The position numbers were made by a program, and so were the translations under genes. DNA of 31,789 nucleotides, taken from assembly GCA_900544285.1 (NCBI GenBank), contig UQUT01000022.1, positions 1 through 31,789 of the forward strand, written 5' to 3'. Below, in pieces: positions 7,421-14,750 of the stretch (the stretch's first letter is position 1; each line of letters starts with the position of its first letter). Below the pieces are notes generated by a model. That model ran no database searches and was not told the DNA's origin. It was given only the letters and a program-made list of their open reading frames with translations. Source of the DNA: an uncultured Eubacterium sp. GTDB taxonomy: Bacteria > Bacillota > Clostridia > Oscillospirales > CAG-272.

Positions 7421-7439
7421 CCGAAAAAGTCACCCTGTC
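7411..7439 (+). terminator. Hairpin at the end of the integrase operon
   Basis: GACAGGGTGAC and GTCACCCTGTC form a perfect 11-bp stem with a seven-base loop. The integrase stop codon lies inside the stem. The following AAAATTT is a weak T-tract, so this may act as an mRNA 3' stabiliser as much as a terminator. Confidence 0.65.
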
Positions 7440-7474
7440 AAAATTTGAGGTGCTGTAGACAAAGAATACAGTCG

Positions 7475-8128
7475 CTAATTAAAATATTGATTATAAATTT
7501 GATTGACAGCTTCAACATAAACAATAAATGACGGATGATCTTTCTCTAACGGATGAGATAAATATAGATTTTTAAGATAAATATATCGCTCTCTTACATC
7601 AAGCCATAAATCATTGATTTTGATTTGTTTTACCTTTTGCGCTATGTTGTGAGAGCTTGGAACCTCATTCCAAACATACTGGTCATTACCGTATTCCCAG
7701 ACATTTTTATTATGAATCAACCTGCACAGTGTTCCATCAGAATTTTTGGCGACAATTGCAACATCAAAACTAAATTCAACTGCAGGTTCATCTTTGAAAT
7801 GTAACAGAGCTGTCAAGCATGAAGTTGAATCTTGTGATTCGGAAAAGCAAGTCAATCCTTCGGCTTTATCAAGCAAAATACGAACGGTATTTTTTAAATG
7901 ACGCAGATCATTCCAATATTCGTCCGGAGCTTTAATTATTTCAAGGTTGTAGTCAAGGTCAAACGGTCCATTGCCGTTTCGTGTAACCATATTTCTTGCT
8001 CCACTGCCAACAAGAGTAAATTGGGCGTTAATGCATTTTTCTTTAAGTAAGGCACATGTCTTTTTTAAGACATGTGAACAGTCAGAGCGATACCTTTTGC
8101 ATTCTGACTCATCGACAATTCTGTACAT
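7475..8128 (-). CDS. Nucleotidyltransferase-fold protein, probable element cargo
   Basis: The product has 217 residues. The polymerase-beta-type nucleotidyltransferase signature is visible: FTLVGSGARNMV (glycine-serine at 41-42), then the metal-binding pair in FDLDYNLEI (Asp57, Asp59) and a third carboxylate in EFSFDVAIV (Asp122). Substrate and role are unknown; relatives modify RNA, nucleotides or antibiotics, and some act in defence or toxin systems. ATG at 8128 is preferred over ATG at 8161 because AAGGAG lies about nine bases upstream. The gene is much more AT-rich than its neighbours, has its own strong promoter and lies between the integrases and a tRNA, as mobile cargo often does. No partner gene is adjacent. 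Confidence 0.7.
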   Translation of the reverse strand: MYRIVDESECKRYRSDCSHVLKKTCALLKEKCINAQFTLVGSGARNMVTRNGNGPFDLDYNLEIIKAPDEYWNDLRHLKNTVRILLDKAEGLTCFSESQDSTSCLTALLHFKDEPAVEFSFDVAIVAKNSDGTLCRLIHNKNVWEYGNDQYVWNEVPSSHNIAQKVKQIKINDLWLDVRERYIYLKNLYLSHPLEKDHPSFIVYVEAVNQIYNQYFN

Positions 8129-8187
8129 TTTATATTTCTCCTTTTCGCCCATGCCACCCATTCAACACTTTAGTGATAAATCATTAA

Positions 8188-8215
8188 ATTATATCAGAAA
8201 ATTTTTATTTGTCAA
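8188..8215 (-). promoter_or_regulatory. Promoter of the nucleotidyltransferase gene
   Basis: On the minus strand TTGACA (8215-8210), a 16-base spacer and TATAAT (8193-8188) match the housekeeping consensus exactly, about 60 bases before the chosen start. Confidence 0.85.
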
Positions 8216-8224
8216 TACTCATTC

Positions 8225-8266
8225 TGAAAAAATAAGCGATTGCAGTAAAAAATACTGAAATCGCTT
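8225..8266 (-). terminator. Terminator downstream of tRNA-Pro
   Basis: On the minus strand AAGCGATTTCAGTA pairs with TACTGCAATCGCTT (one mismatch) and is followed by ATTTTTTC. It starts seven bases beyond the tRNA CCA end. Confidence 0.85.
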
Positions 8267-8272
8267 AAAAAT

Positions 8273-8348
8273 TGGTCGGAGTGGCGAGGCTCAAACTCGC
8301 GGCCTCCGCATCCCAAATGCGGCGCGCTATCAACTGCGCTACACCCCG
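8273..8348 (-). tRNA. tRNA-Pro (anticodon UGG)
   Basis: The 76-nt cloverleaf includes an encoded CCA. The acceptor stem CGGGGTG pairs with CACTCCG (one G-U), the D arm is GCGC..GCGC, the anticodon stem CCGCA/TGCGG encloses loop TTTGGGA, and the T loop is TTTGAGC. The 3' end points towards the integrase element at lower coordinates, so this gene is a possible integration target. Confidence 0.93.
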
Positions 8349-8374
8349 ATTGGTGAAAATATTCGGTTTTTTCT

Positions 8375-8408
8375 GTCAAATCCGTAAGTGGTCAAATCTG
8401 TGGTCAAA
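8375..8408. repeat. Three direct GTCAAA repeats 5' of tRNA-Pro
   Basis: GTCAAAT at 8375, GTGGTCAAAT at 8388 and GTGGTCAAA at 8400 form direct repeats with 12-16 base spacing, about 25-60 bases upstream of the tRNA in its transcription direction. They could be recombinase arm sites or a regulator site. No clear promoter for the tRNA overlaps them. Confidence 0.4.
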
Positions 8409-8478
8409 AGTTTTTTGCCGAAGAACACGGCGGCGGAAAAGCGAGAAAACGCGAGAAAAACGGAGATTTCGCGAGCTT

Positions 8479-8546
8479 TCGGAGGTCGGCTCACGAGGCG
8501 GTCACACGCTCCCAAAGCAAGCGGGTGACCGTTACCCTACATCCCG
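8479..8546 (-). pseudogene. Possible degenerate tRNA-Pro-like sequence
   Basis: Read on the minus strand, this begins CGGGATGTAG and has a D-arm-like GGG..CCC with GG in the loop. It then has an anticodon-like arm with loop TTTGGGA (UGG, as in the intact tRNA-Pro) whose stem has one mismatch, but it lacks a proper T arm and ends CGACCTCCGA without CCA. The same bases form a plain hairpin (CGGTCAC..GTGACCG), so the tRNA reading is tentative. It could be the relic of an earlier integration at the neighbouring tRNA-Pro. Confidence 0.3.
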
Positions 8547-8563
8547 AATATCAAAAGCAAAAC

Positions 8564-8593
8564 TGCTTCCGCCATAATATTATAGCGGAAGCA
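8564..8593 (-). terminator. Bidirectional terminator after gdhA
   Basis: TGCTTCCGC and GCGGAAGCA form a 9-bp stem around an AT-rich loop. T-rich sequence follows on both strands (TTCTTTTT on plus, GTTTTGCTTTT on minus). It lies 18 bases past the gdhA stop. Confidence 0.75.
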
Positions 8594-8610
8594 ATTCTTT
8601 TTGTCAATGA

Positions 8611-9873
8611 TTAAATTGCGGAGCCCTTGAGTTTTTTCGTTGTGACAATGCGGTCAACGGCGGTGATATATGCGCCGAGACGGAGCGACGTTTTGTATCT
8701 TTCGGCGCACTTCCAGACAGTCTCAAAAGCGGAGACGATAGTTGTTTCAAGGCGTGAATTAACCTCTTCTTCGCCCCAGTAATAATTCTGCAGATTCTGC
8801 ACCCATTCAAAATATGAAACTATAACGCCGCCGGAGTTTGCAAGAATGTCCGGAACGACCGTTATTCCCTTTTCTTCAAGAACGGCGTCGGCTTCGGCTG
8901 TTGTCGGACCGTTTGCGCCTTCAACAATTATCTTTGCCTTCACGTCCTTTGCGATTTCTTCCGTTATTGAATTTTCAAGCGCGGCGGGAACAAGCACATC
9001 GGCAGGAACGGTCAGAACGCCATCACAAGGAAGATGAACTATTCCCTCTTCCTCATAATCTGCCGCTTTGTTTTTTGTCGACGCTGCTTTATATGCCAGA
9101 AATCTGTTTATATCAATTCCCTTTTCGGAATAAATCGACCCCGACGAATCGGAAATCGCAACTATCGTGCACCCCTCATTCCAAAGCAGTTGTGCGGCAA
9201 TTCCGCCGACATTTCCCGCTCCCTGAACGGCAACCTTTGTGCCCGCAAGACTTTTACCGAACTTTTTAAGCGTCTCACGCATAACGAAAAGCACGCCGCG
9301 TCCCGTTGATTCATTTCTTCCGAGCGAGCCGCCAAGCTCCGTTGGCTTGCCTGTTACAACGCCGGGAAGCGACTTTCCGCCGCTGAGAAGATTGAATGTA
9401 TCAAGTATCCAGGCCATCGTTTGCGAATTTGTGTTGACGTCCGGTGCGGGTATATCCATATCGGGTCCAATAACCGGAGCAATCGCCTTTGTGTAACCCC
9501 TTGTAAGACGTTCAAGCTCGCCGACAGAAAGAGCCCTTGGATCGACCGTTATTCCTCCCTTGCCGCCGCCGTAAGGTATTCCCGCAACGGCACACTTAAG
9601 GCTCATCCAGGCTGCAAGCGCAGTAACCTCTCCGAGGTCGGTATCTCTGTGATATCGGATACCGCCTTTATACGGTCCTCTAACACTCGAATACTGAACG
9701 CGATAGCCTTCAAAAACTTTCGTATGACCGTCATCCATTTTAACGGGAACGTGTACAGTTATTGTTCTTTCGGGATAACGCAGAAACGCATAGTCGTCTG
9801 CCGTTATTCCCATTTTGTCCGCTGCGCTGTCAAGAACGGTAAGCATATTCTGATAAGGGTCGTATTTGGACAT
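8611..9873 (-). CDS. gdhA: Glutamate dehydrogenase (NAD(P)-dependent)
   Basis: The product has 420 residues, normal for the hexameric bacterial enzyme. It interconverts 2-oxoglutarate plus ammonium with glutamate in the cytoplasm. Visible hallmarks are VRGPYKGGIRYH, the active-site lysine segment MSLKCAVAGIPYGGGKGGI, PAPDVNTN with the catalytic aspartate, the dinucleotide-binding VQGAGNVGG and the C-terminal EGANGPTT and ILANSGGVIVSYFEW. The size class and sequence resemble the catabolic NAD-type enzymes of clostridia; cofactor preference is inferred. ATG at 9873 is chosen because GAGGTG lies just upstream, although the frame stays open to 9927. It is monocistronic, with a consensus promoter and its own terminator. 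Confidence 0.95.
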   Translation of the reverse strand: MSKYDPYQNMLTVLDSAADKMGITADDYAFLRYPERTITVHVPVKMDDGHTKVFEGYRVQYSSVRGPYKGGIRYHRDTDLGEVTALAAWMSLKCAVAGIPYGGGKGGITVDPRALSVGELERLTRGYTKAIAPVIGPDMDIPAPDVNTNSQTMAWILDTFNLLSGGKSLPGVVTGKPTELGGSLGRNESTGRGVLFVMRETLKKFGKSLAGTKVAVQGAGNVGGIAAQLLWNEGCTIVAISDSSGSIYSEKGIDINRFLAYKAASTKNKAADYEEEGIVHLPCDGVLTVPADVLVPAALENSITEEIAKDVKAKIIVEGANGPTTAEADAVLEEKGITVVPDILANSGGVIVSYFEWVQNLQNYYWGEEEVNSRLETTIVSAFETVWKCAERYKTSLRLGAYITAVDRIVTTKKLKGSAI

Positions 9874-9906
9874 AGTTTTCACCTCGGAAACAAATAATAA
9901 TGCTTT

Positions 9907-9935
9907 ATTATATGCGGTAAAAAACATTTTGTCAA
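9907..9935 (-). promoter_or_regulatory. gdhA promoter
   Basis: On the minus strand TTGACA (9935-9930), a 17-base spacer and TATAAT (9912-9907) match the housekeeping consensus perfectly, 34 bases before the gdhA start. This implies strong expression. Confidence 0.9.
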
Positions 9936-9952
9936 TACTTTTTAAGCAAAAA

Positions 9953-9997
9953 GGCGAAGATTGCAGAAAAATTTTCGCTTTTCTCCAAATCTTCGCC
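9953..9997 (-). terminator. Terminator after the repeat-bearing XRE regulator
   Basis: GGCGAAGATT and AATCTTCGCC enclose a 25-base loop. On the minus strand CTTCGCC is followed by TTTTTG. Plus-strand T-rich sequence also follows, so it may work both ways. Confidence 0.75.
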
Positions 9998-10017
9998 GTT
10001 TTTATTCGTTTATTTCG

Positions 10018-10707
10018 TCATTTTGAAATCATATGTTTTATAATCTCGCCGATGTCGTCCTCGTCCATAAAAGGTACAAATGCTGAGATGTCCTCGATTT
10101 TACCACTGCTTTTCAGCTTTTCTTTTGCAAGCTCTTTTATATCGTCATCATCCATAAACGGTGCAAGCGCGGCAATATCTTCAAGCGAGCCACCGTTTTT
10201 CACCAGCTCTCTGACGACCTTGCCCACATCGTCTTCATCCATATAAGGCGCAAGCGCGGCAACGTCTTCAAGCGAGCCGCCGTTTTTCGCCAGCCCAACG
10301 GCGATTTCGCCCAGGTCGTCTCCATTCATATAAGGTGCAAGCGAGGCAAGCTGAGAAAACGTCATTTTTTCCTTATTTTCTTTAATACTCTCCTCTGCCT
10401 GCTTGGGCGCCATAAGCGGGACTGTTTCCGTAAGCTCCTCGGGCGTTATATCGGAAGGCTTTTCCCCCGCCGATATTTCTTCAACAATTTCCGCCGCGCG
10501 TTTGTTGCAGAGGATATCGTCAATTGACACCCCGAATATCTCCGAAAGCTCGCCGAGCTTTGAAATGTCGGGCATACTTTCGCCGCGTTCCCAGTTTGAT
10601 ACCGCCTGAAAGCTGATTCCCATCATATCGGCAAGCGCCATCTGAGTTATGTTCTTTGATTTTCTCAGCTCCGCTATGCGCTTCCCTATCTTTCTCATAT
10701 CAAACAT
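10018..10707 (-). CDS. XRE-family regulator with four tandem C-terminal repeats
   Basis: The product has 229 residues from this start. Residues 5-60 are a Cro/C1 HTH (KRIAELRKSKNITQMALADM, then GISFQAVSNWERGESMPD). An acidic linker leads to four repeats of about 29 residues built on SLEDVAALAPYMDEDD, each with the core LAP-aromatic-Met-acidic-DD; the last one is truncated. Such repeats probably form a helical sensor or oligomerisation platform (inference). ATG at 10707 (GGAGG eight bases upstream) begins the conserved part. An in-frame ATG at 10752 also has GGAGG at a good distance and would add 15 residues, so both could be used. The promoter shares its -35 with that of the divergent DUF308 gene, the likely target. 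Confidence 0.8.
   Translation of the reverse strand: MFDMRKIGKRIAELRKSKNITQMALADMMGISFQAVSNWERGESMPDISKLGELSEIFGVSIDDILCNKRAAEIVEEISAGEKPSDITPEELTETVPLMAPKQAEESIKENKEKMTFSQLASLAPYMNGDDLGEIAVGLAKNGGSLEDVAALAPYMDEDDVGKVVRELVKNGGSLEDIAALAPFMDDDDIKELAKEKLKSSGKIEDISAFVPFMDEDDIGEIIKHMISK
10030..10375 (-). repeat. Tandem ~87-bp coding repeats in the XRE regulator
   Basis: Four imperfect units of about 87 bp encode the 29-residue repeats. Segments such as AAGCGAGCC and GGCGCAAGCG recur at matching positions. The two central units are the most alike, which suggests recent duplication. Confidence 0.7.
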
Positions 10708-10879
10708 TTTCCCGTCCTCCGTTTTGTTTTCTTTCGGTTTTGAAAATAACATTTTGTTTTCCTCCTGCTTTTTTTGTTTTTCCCTTTCGGGTCTACGCCC
10801 ATTTTACGCCGACAAGCGGAAAAACAACAGCAACCGGTGCTTGAAAACGTCGTTTTTTCAAGATTCAATTCCCGCTTGA

Positions 10880-10908
10880 ATTATAACATATCCGATTTTA
10901 TTTGACAA
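10880..10908 (-). promoter_or_regulatory. Promoter of the XRE regulator, overlapping the divergent promoter
   Basis: On the minus strand TTGTCA (10908-10903), 17 bases and TATAAT (10885-10880). Its -35 shares five bases with the -35 of the plus-strand promoter. Downstream in the leader is an inverted repeat CTTGAAAA..TTTTCAAG (10840-10862) that could be an operator or leader hairpin. Confidence 0.75.
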
Positions 10909-10930
10909 GTGTCGACGTAGGTGATATAAT
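10902..10930 (+). promoter_or_regulatory. Promoter of the DUF308 membrane-protein gene
   Basis: TTGACA (10902-10907), 17 bases and TATAAT (10925-10930), a perfect consensus, 26 bases before the start codon. It is back to back with, and overlaps, the regulator's promoter. Confidence 0.88.
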
Positions 10931-10956
10931 ATTAAAAAATTTTCACGGAGGCTGTT

Positions 10957-11580
10957 ATGGAATTTATCAAAAAAGCAAAATGGGGATATATTATCCTTTC
11001 CGTTATTTATATAATCCTCGGAGTAATTCTTCTTATCTATCCTTCGCAGACGATAGACGTAGTCTGCCGCATAATCGGCGTGACGGCTCTCATCTGCGGA
11101 GCCTGCATCATAATCAAATCCTTTTTCCGCGGTGCTGCGTCTCTTATGCCGGCAGCTGGACTCGTTTTCGGGATATTCAGCCTTGTCTGCGGAATAATCC
11201 TTATCGCAAATCCGAGCTTTGTAAAGAGCATTTTCCCTGTCATAATCGGCATTGCGATGATCGCAGACAGCGCATCGAAGCTGGTCACCTCGTTTGAAAT
11301 AAAGAAAGCGACGGAAGACGGCTGGCTCGGCGTGCTTGTTCTCTCGGTCATCGGGCTTGTTTTCGGATTTATAATCGTTTTCAACGCAGGTGCGACAGCC
11401 GATTTCGTCGTCAGAATAATCGGCGTTTCGCTGATTATCGAGGCAATCGAAAATCTCTGCGCAACGGCTGTTGTTTCCGGCAAGTTCCGTTCGCTGAAAA
11501 AATCCTTTGGCAAAAAGACGATTGAGGGCGAATTTACCGAAATAAAAACCGAGCCGACAGATAAGGAAAACGATAAATAA
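10957..11580 (+). CDS. DUF308/HdeD-like polytopic membrane protein
   Basis: The product has 207 residues and about six membrane segments: YIILSVIYIILGVILLIY, VVCRIIGVTALICGACIII, MPAAGLVFGIFSLVCGIILI, FPVIIGIAMIADSASKL, LGVLVLSVIGLVFGFIIVF and VVRIIGVSLIIEAIENL. The repeated pattern of G-x-x-x-G helices ending in a short NP/NA turn is typical of the HdeD/DUF308 family, whose E. coli member is linked to acid resistance; the role here is unknown. The C-terminal tail is charged and cytoplasmic. ATG at 10957 has CGGAGG seven to eight bases upstream. Divergent control with the XRE regulator suggests a stress-responsive pair. Confidence 0.75.
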   Translation: MEFIKKAKWGYIILSVIYIILGVILLIYPSQTIDVVCRIIGVTALICGACIIIKSFFRGAASLMPAAGLVFGIFSLVCGIILIANPSFVKSIFPVIIGIAMIADSASKLVTSFEIKKATEDGWLGVLVLSVIGLVFGFIIVFNAGATADFVVRIIGVSLIIEAIENLCATAVVSGKFRSLKKSFGKKTIEGEFTEIKTEPTDKENDK

Positions 11581-11660
11581 AATTTATTGTTTGATTACAC
11601 TTTATTAACATTCGTAAGTTATAATGTTCTTTACAAAAAGTCATTTTCCGGAGGCATATT

Positions 11661-12509
11661 TTGATTCGAGAGAAACGCCTTGCAGCAGGAACGGTCGCCT
11701 TTGCACTTGTATCGTCGCTGTCGCTGATGGTATACAGAATAATTTTCATGAAGAAATATTACAATCCCTATTCCCTTGAGTATGATCTCGGGGCGAAAAA
11801 GGATATAAATATTTTCGGTTGGCTCTTGTTTGCGGCGATTATACTCGCGCTTGTTGTCTCTCTTCTCCTTCGGAAAACTTCGCCATCCGAACGCAGCGAA
11901 ACGACGGGAAACCTCTTTTCCGTTTTCTGCTGTGCACTCTGCGGCGCGGCTTTTATAATCACTCCCATAATCGCAACCATATATTATAAAAGAGACGTTT
12001 TCTCATTATTCTATCGCATTATAAAATCAGACAAAACCGCCTCCCCGCTTTACGGCGCGGCAATGCTCCTCTGCGTGATACTGATGTTCTTCGCGGGGGT
12101 GTATTTCCTCTTCTCTGCCTCCGTAAATCTCAGCAAACGACGTTCAAAAAGCAACATGGCGTTGCTTCTTCCCGTCTGGGGCATACTTTTCGTCTGCATT
12201 TCATATTTTGACCCCGACTATATCTATTCGGATTACAACAGAATCCTCGCGAACACAGCGGCGGTAAGCTGCATGGTTCTCATGCTTCTGGAAGCAAGAC
12301 TCTCCATCAAGCGCCCCGTAAATTCGCTTTATTTCTTCTTCTCGCTTGCGACCACAATGCTTGTAATCGTTTACGCCGTGCCGACTTTCATTCTTTATGC
12401 GTTCTGGGAGTCTTCAATCACGGTTATAAATGTTCTTGAAATATGCGAGATCGGAATTGCATTCTTTGCACTCTCGACCACAAGAAGCTATATATCGGAC
12501 ATGAAATAA
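11661..12509 (+). CDS. Polytopic membrane protein of unknown function
   Basis: The product has 282 residues with about seven to eight hydrophobic helices (for example LAAGTVAFALVSSLSLMVY, INIFGWLLFAAIILALVV, LLCVILMFFAGVYFLF, MALLLPVWGILFVCI and TTMLVIVYAVPTFILYAF). I do not recognise the family. The start is TTG at 11661, with GGAGG (11650-11654) six bases upstream; no ATG fits better. A TATAAT lies at 11620-11625 but its -35 is poor. It ends at a strong terminator and is followed by an independently promoted glnN. Confidence 0.65.
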   Translation: MIREKRLAAGTVAFALVSSLSLMVYRIIFMKKYYNPYSLEYDLGAKKDINIFGWLLFAAIILALVVSLLLRKTSPSERSETTGNLFSVFCCALCGAAFIITPIIATIYYKRDVFSLFYRIIKSDKTASPLYGAAMLLCVILMFFAGVYFLFSASVNLSKRRSKSNMALLLPVWGILFVCISYFDPDYIYSDYNRILANTAAVSCMVLMLLEARLSIKRPVNSLYFFFSLATTMLVIVYAVPTFILYAFWESSITVINVLEICEIGIAFFALSTTRSYISDMK

Positions 12510-12510
12510 A

Positions 12511-12560
12511 AACGGGACAAAAACAAAAACTTCGGTTTTTGTTTTTTTCTTTTTCCCGTT
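12511..12560 (+). terminator. Terminator with UUCG tetraloop
   Basis: AAAAACAAAAAC and GTTTTTGTTTTT flank a C(TTCG)G tetraloop, followed by a T-rich run. An outer pair AACGGGA/TCCCGTT extends the stem. It lies two bases past the stop of the membrane-protein gene. Confidence 0.85.
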
Positions 12561-12564
12561 TTTA

Positions 12565-12593
12565 TTGACAAAGGCATTGACATATTATATAAT
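12565..12593 (+). promoter_or_regulatory. glnN promoter
   Basis: TTGACA (12565-12570), 17 bases and TATAAT (12588-12593), 33 bases before the start codon. A second TTGACA lies inside the spacer. No T-box or other riboswitch is seen in the short leader. Confidence 0.88.
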
Positions 12594-12626
12594 TTTTTAT
12601 TATTGCAAGAAAAATAAGGGGTTCCC

Positions 12627-14711
12627 ATGAACATACTTGACAATTACGGTTCAATGGTTTTCGGCGACAGCGCGATGAAAAAATATCTGCCCGAAAACGT
12701 ATATCTCCGACTGAAAAAAACAATGGACGAGGGCAAAAGCCTCGCTCCGGAAATTGCGGATGACGTTGCGGAGGGAATGAGAAAATGGGCTGAAGAGCTC
12801 GGCGCAACTCATTATACGCATTGGTTCCAGCCAATGACCGGTATCACAGCCGAAAAGCATGACAGCTTCATTTCCTTCGGTCGTGGCGGCGGCGTCATTG
12901 AAGAATTCTCCGGCAAGGCGCTGATAAAAGGCGAATCGGACGCGTCGTCCTTCCCCTCCGGCGGTCTGCGCGCGACCTTTGAAGCCCGCGGATATACCGC
13001 ATGGGACGCAACCTCTTATGCTTTCATAAAAGAAAATACGCTCTGCATTCCGACGGCGTTCTGTTCATACGGCGGCGAGGCGCTCGACAAGAAAACGCCC
13101 CTCCTCCGTTCGATGGAACTCATAAACCGTCATGCAATGCGAATAATGAAGCTGTTCGGAAACGACAGCGTCAAAAAGGTCGTGACGACCGTCGGCGCGG
13201 AGCAGGAATATTTCCTCATAGACAAAAAGCTCTTTGACCGTCGCGAGGACCTCGTTTTCACGGGGAGAACGCTTTTCGGAGCAAAACCGCCGAAGGGACA
13301 GGAGCTCGATGACCACTATTACGGATCGATAAAGCCGCGCGTAAAGGCGTTTATGAGCGAGCTGAACGAAGAGCTCTGGAAGCTCGGCATACCCGCAAAA
13401 ACGGAGCACAACGAGGTCGCCCCGTCGCAGCATGAGGTCGCCGTGCTCTATACGACGTCAAATATAGCGACGGACAACAACCAGCTCATGATGGAAACGA
13501 TGAAAAACGTCGCCTCGCGTCACGGGCTCGCCTGCCTGCTCCATGAAAAGCCCTTTGCGGGCGTAAACGGCTCCGGAAAGCACAATAACTGGTCAATGGC
13601 GACCGATACGGGCGCAAATCTGCTCGAACCGGGCGACACTCCCGCGGAAAACGCACAATTTCTGCTCTTCCTTGCGGCGGTTATAAAGGCGGTCGACCTT
13701 CATCAGGAGCTGCTCCGTATTTCCGTTGCTTCGGCAAGCAACGATCACCGTCTCGGCGCGGACGAAGCACCTCCCGCGATAATTTCAATGTTTCTCGGCA
13801 CGGAGCTTACGGAAGTCCTCTCGGCAATAGAAAATGACAGCACGATGAGCAAAAAAGAGCGCACGCTCATGCGAGTAGGCGTCCACACCCTGCCGAAATT
13901 CCCACGCGACACAACGGACAGAAACCGCACCTCTCCTTTTGCCTTCACCGGAAACAAGTTTGAATTCCGTTCACCGGGGTCAAGCCAGTCGATAGCGGAC
14001 ACAAACACCGTCATAAACACGATAGTCGCCGAAACGCTCGACGAATTCGCCGGCAAGCTCGAAGCCGCAAGCAATTTTGATACCGAGCTTCATTCCCTGA
14101 TAAGAGACACAATAAAGGCTCATAAGCGCATTATTTTCAACGGAAACAACTATTCCGCAGAATGGGTAAAGGAAGCGGAAAAGCGCGGACTTTACAATCT
14201 CCCGTCAACGCCCGACGCCGTCGAAAGGCTCATTGCACCCGAAAATATATCGCTCTTTACAAAATACGGCGTGCTGACAGAAACAGAGGTGCGCTCGCGC
14301 CATGAAATAATGCTCGAAAGCTATTGCAAAACCGTCGGCATAGAGGCTTTGACAATGCTTGAAATGACCCGAAAACAGATAATCCCCGCCGTTATGGCAT
14401 TTTCAAAAGAAGTTGCCGGAGCGGTTAAAATCAAGACCGACATCGGCTGTGATGTTGACGTCAGTGCGGAAACGGCGCTTTGCAAAAAGCTCTCATCTCT
14501 TCTCGGAATGATTTATTCCGCATGCGAAAAGCTCTCATCCGATATGTCCGCATATCACGGCGACACGGAATCCGAAAGAGCGGCTTATTTCCGTTCCGTC
14601 ATATGCCGTGACATGTCTGCGCTCCGCGCCTATGCAGACGAAGCGGAATCCGTCACCTCATCCGAATACTGGCCCATGCCGGACTACGCAAAACTGCTCT
14701 TCTCTGTTTGA
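12627..14711 (+). CDS. glnN: Type III glutamine synthetase (GSIII)
   Basis: The product has 694 residues, the length expected for GSIII (about 700) and much longer than GSI. It makes glutamine from glutamate, ammonium and ATP. Hallmarks are THWFQPMTG near residue 62, EKHDSFISF, SFPSGGLRATFEARGYTAWD, GAEQEYFLID (metal-binding glutamates), AKTEHNEVAPSQHEVA, GVNGSGKHNNWSM and NRTSPFAFTGNKFEFRSPGSS. This class is typical of Bacteroidetes and clostridia. AAGGGG precedes ATG at 12627. It has its own promoter and terminator. With gdhA 3 kb away on the other strand it gives the two entry points of ammonium into amino acids. Confidence 0.97.
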   Translation: MNILDNYGSMVFGDSAMKKYLPENVYLRLKKTMDEGKSLAPEIADDVAEGMRKWAEELGATHYTHWFQPMTGITAEKHDSFISFGRGGGVIEEFSGKALIKGESDASSFPSGGLRATFEARGYTAWDATSYAFIKENTLCIPTAFCSYGGEALDKKTPLLRSMELINRHAMRIMKLFGNDSVKKVVTTVGAEQEYFLIDKKLFDRREDLVFTGRTLFGAKPPKGQELDDHYYGSIKPRVKAFMSELNEELWKLGIPAKTEHNEVAPSQHEVAVLYTTSNIATDNNQLMMETMKNVASRHGLACLLHEKPFAGVNGSGKHNNWSMATDTGANLLEPGDTPAENAQFLLFLAAVIKAVDLHQELLRISVASASNDHRLGADEAPPAIISMFLGTELTEVLSAIENDSTMSKKERTLMRVGVHTLPKFPRDTTDRNRTSPFAFTGNKFEFRSPGSSQSIADTNTVINTIVAETLDEFAGKLEAASNFDTELHSLIRDTIKAHKRIIFNGNNYSAEWVKEAEKRGLYNLPSTPDAVERLIAPENISLFTKYGVLTETEVRSRHEIMLESYCKTVGIEALTMLEMTRKQIIPAVMAFSKEVAGAVKIKTDIGCDVDVSAETALCKKLSSLLGMIYSACEKLSSDMSAYHGDTESERAAYFRSVICRDMSALRAYADEAESVTSSEYWPMPDYAKLLFSV

Positions 14712-14721
14712 TACAAACACA

Positions 14722-14750
14722 AAAATCCCGCTCATGCGGGATTTTTTATG
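14722..14750 (+). terminator. glnN terminator
   Basis: AAAATCCCGC and GCGGGATTTT pair around TCAT, followed by TTATG. The same 30-base sequence recurs at 16115-16144. Confidence 0.88.
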
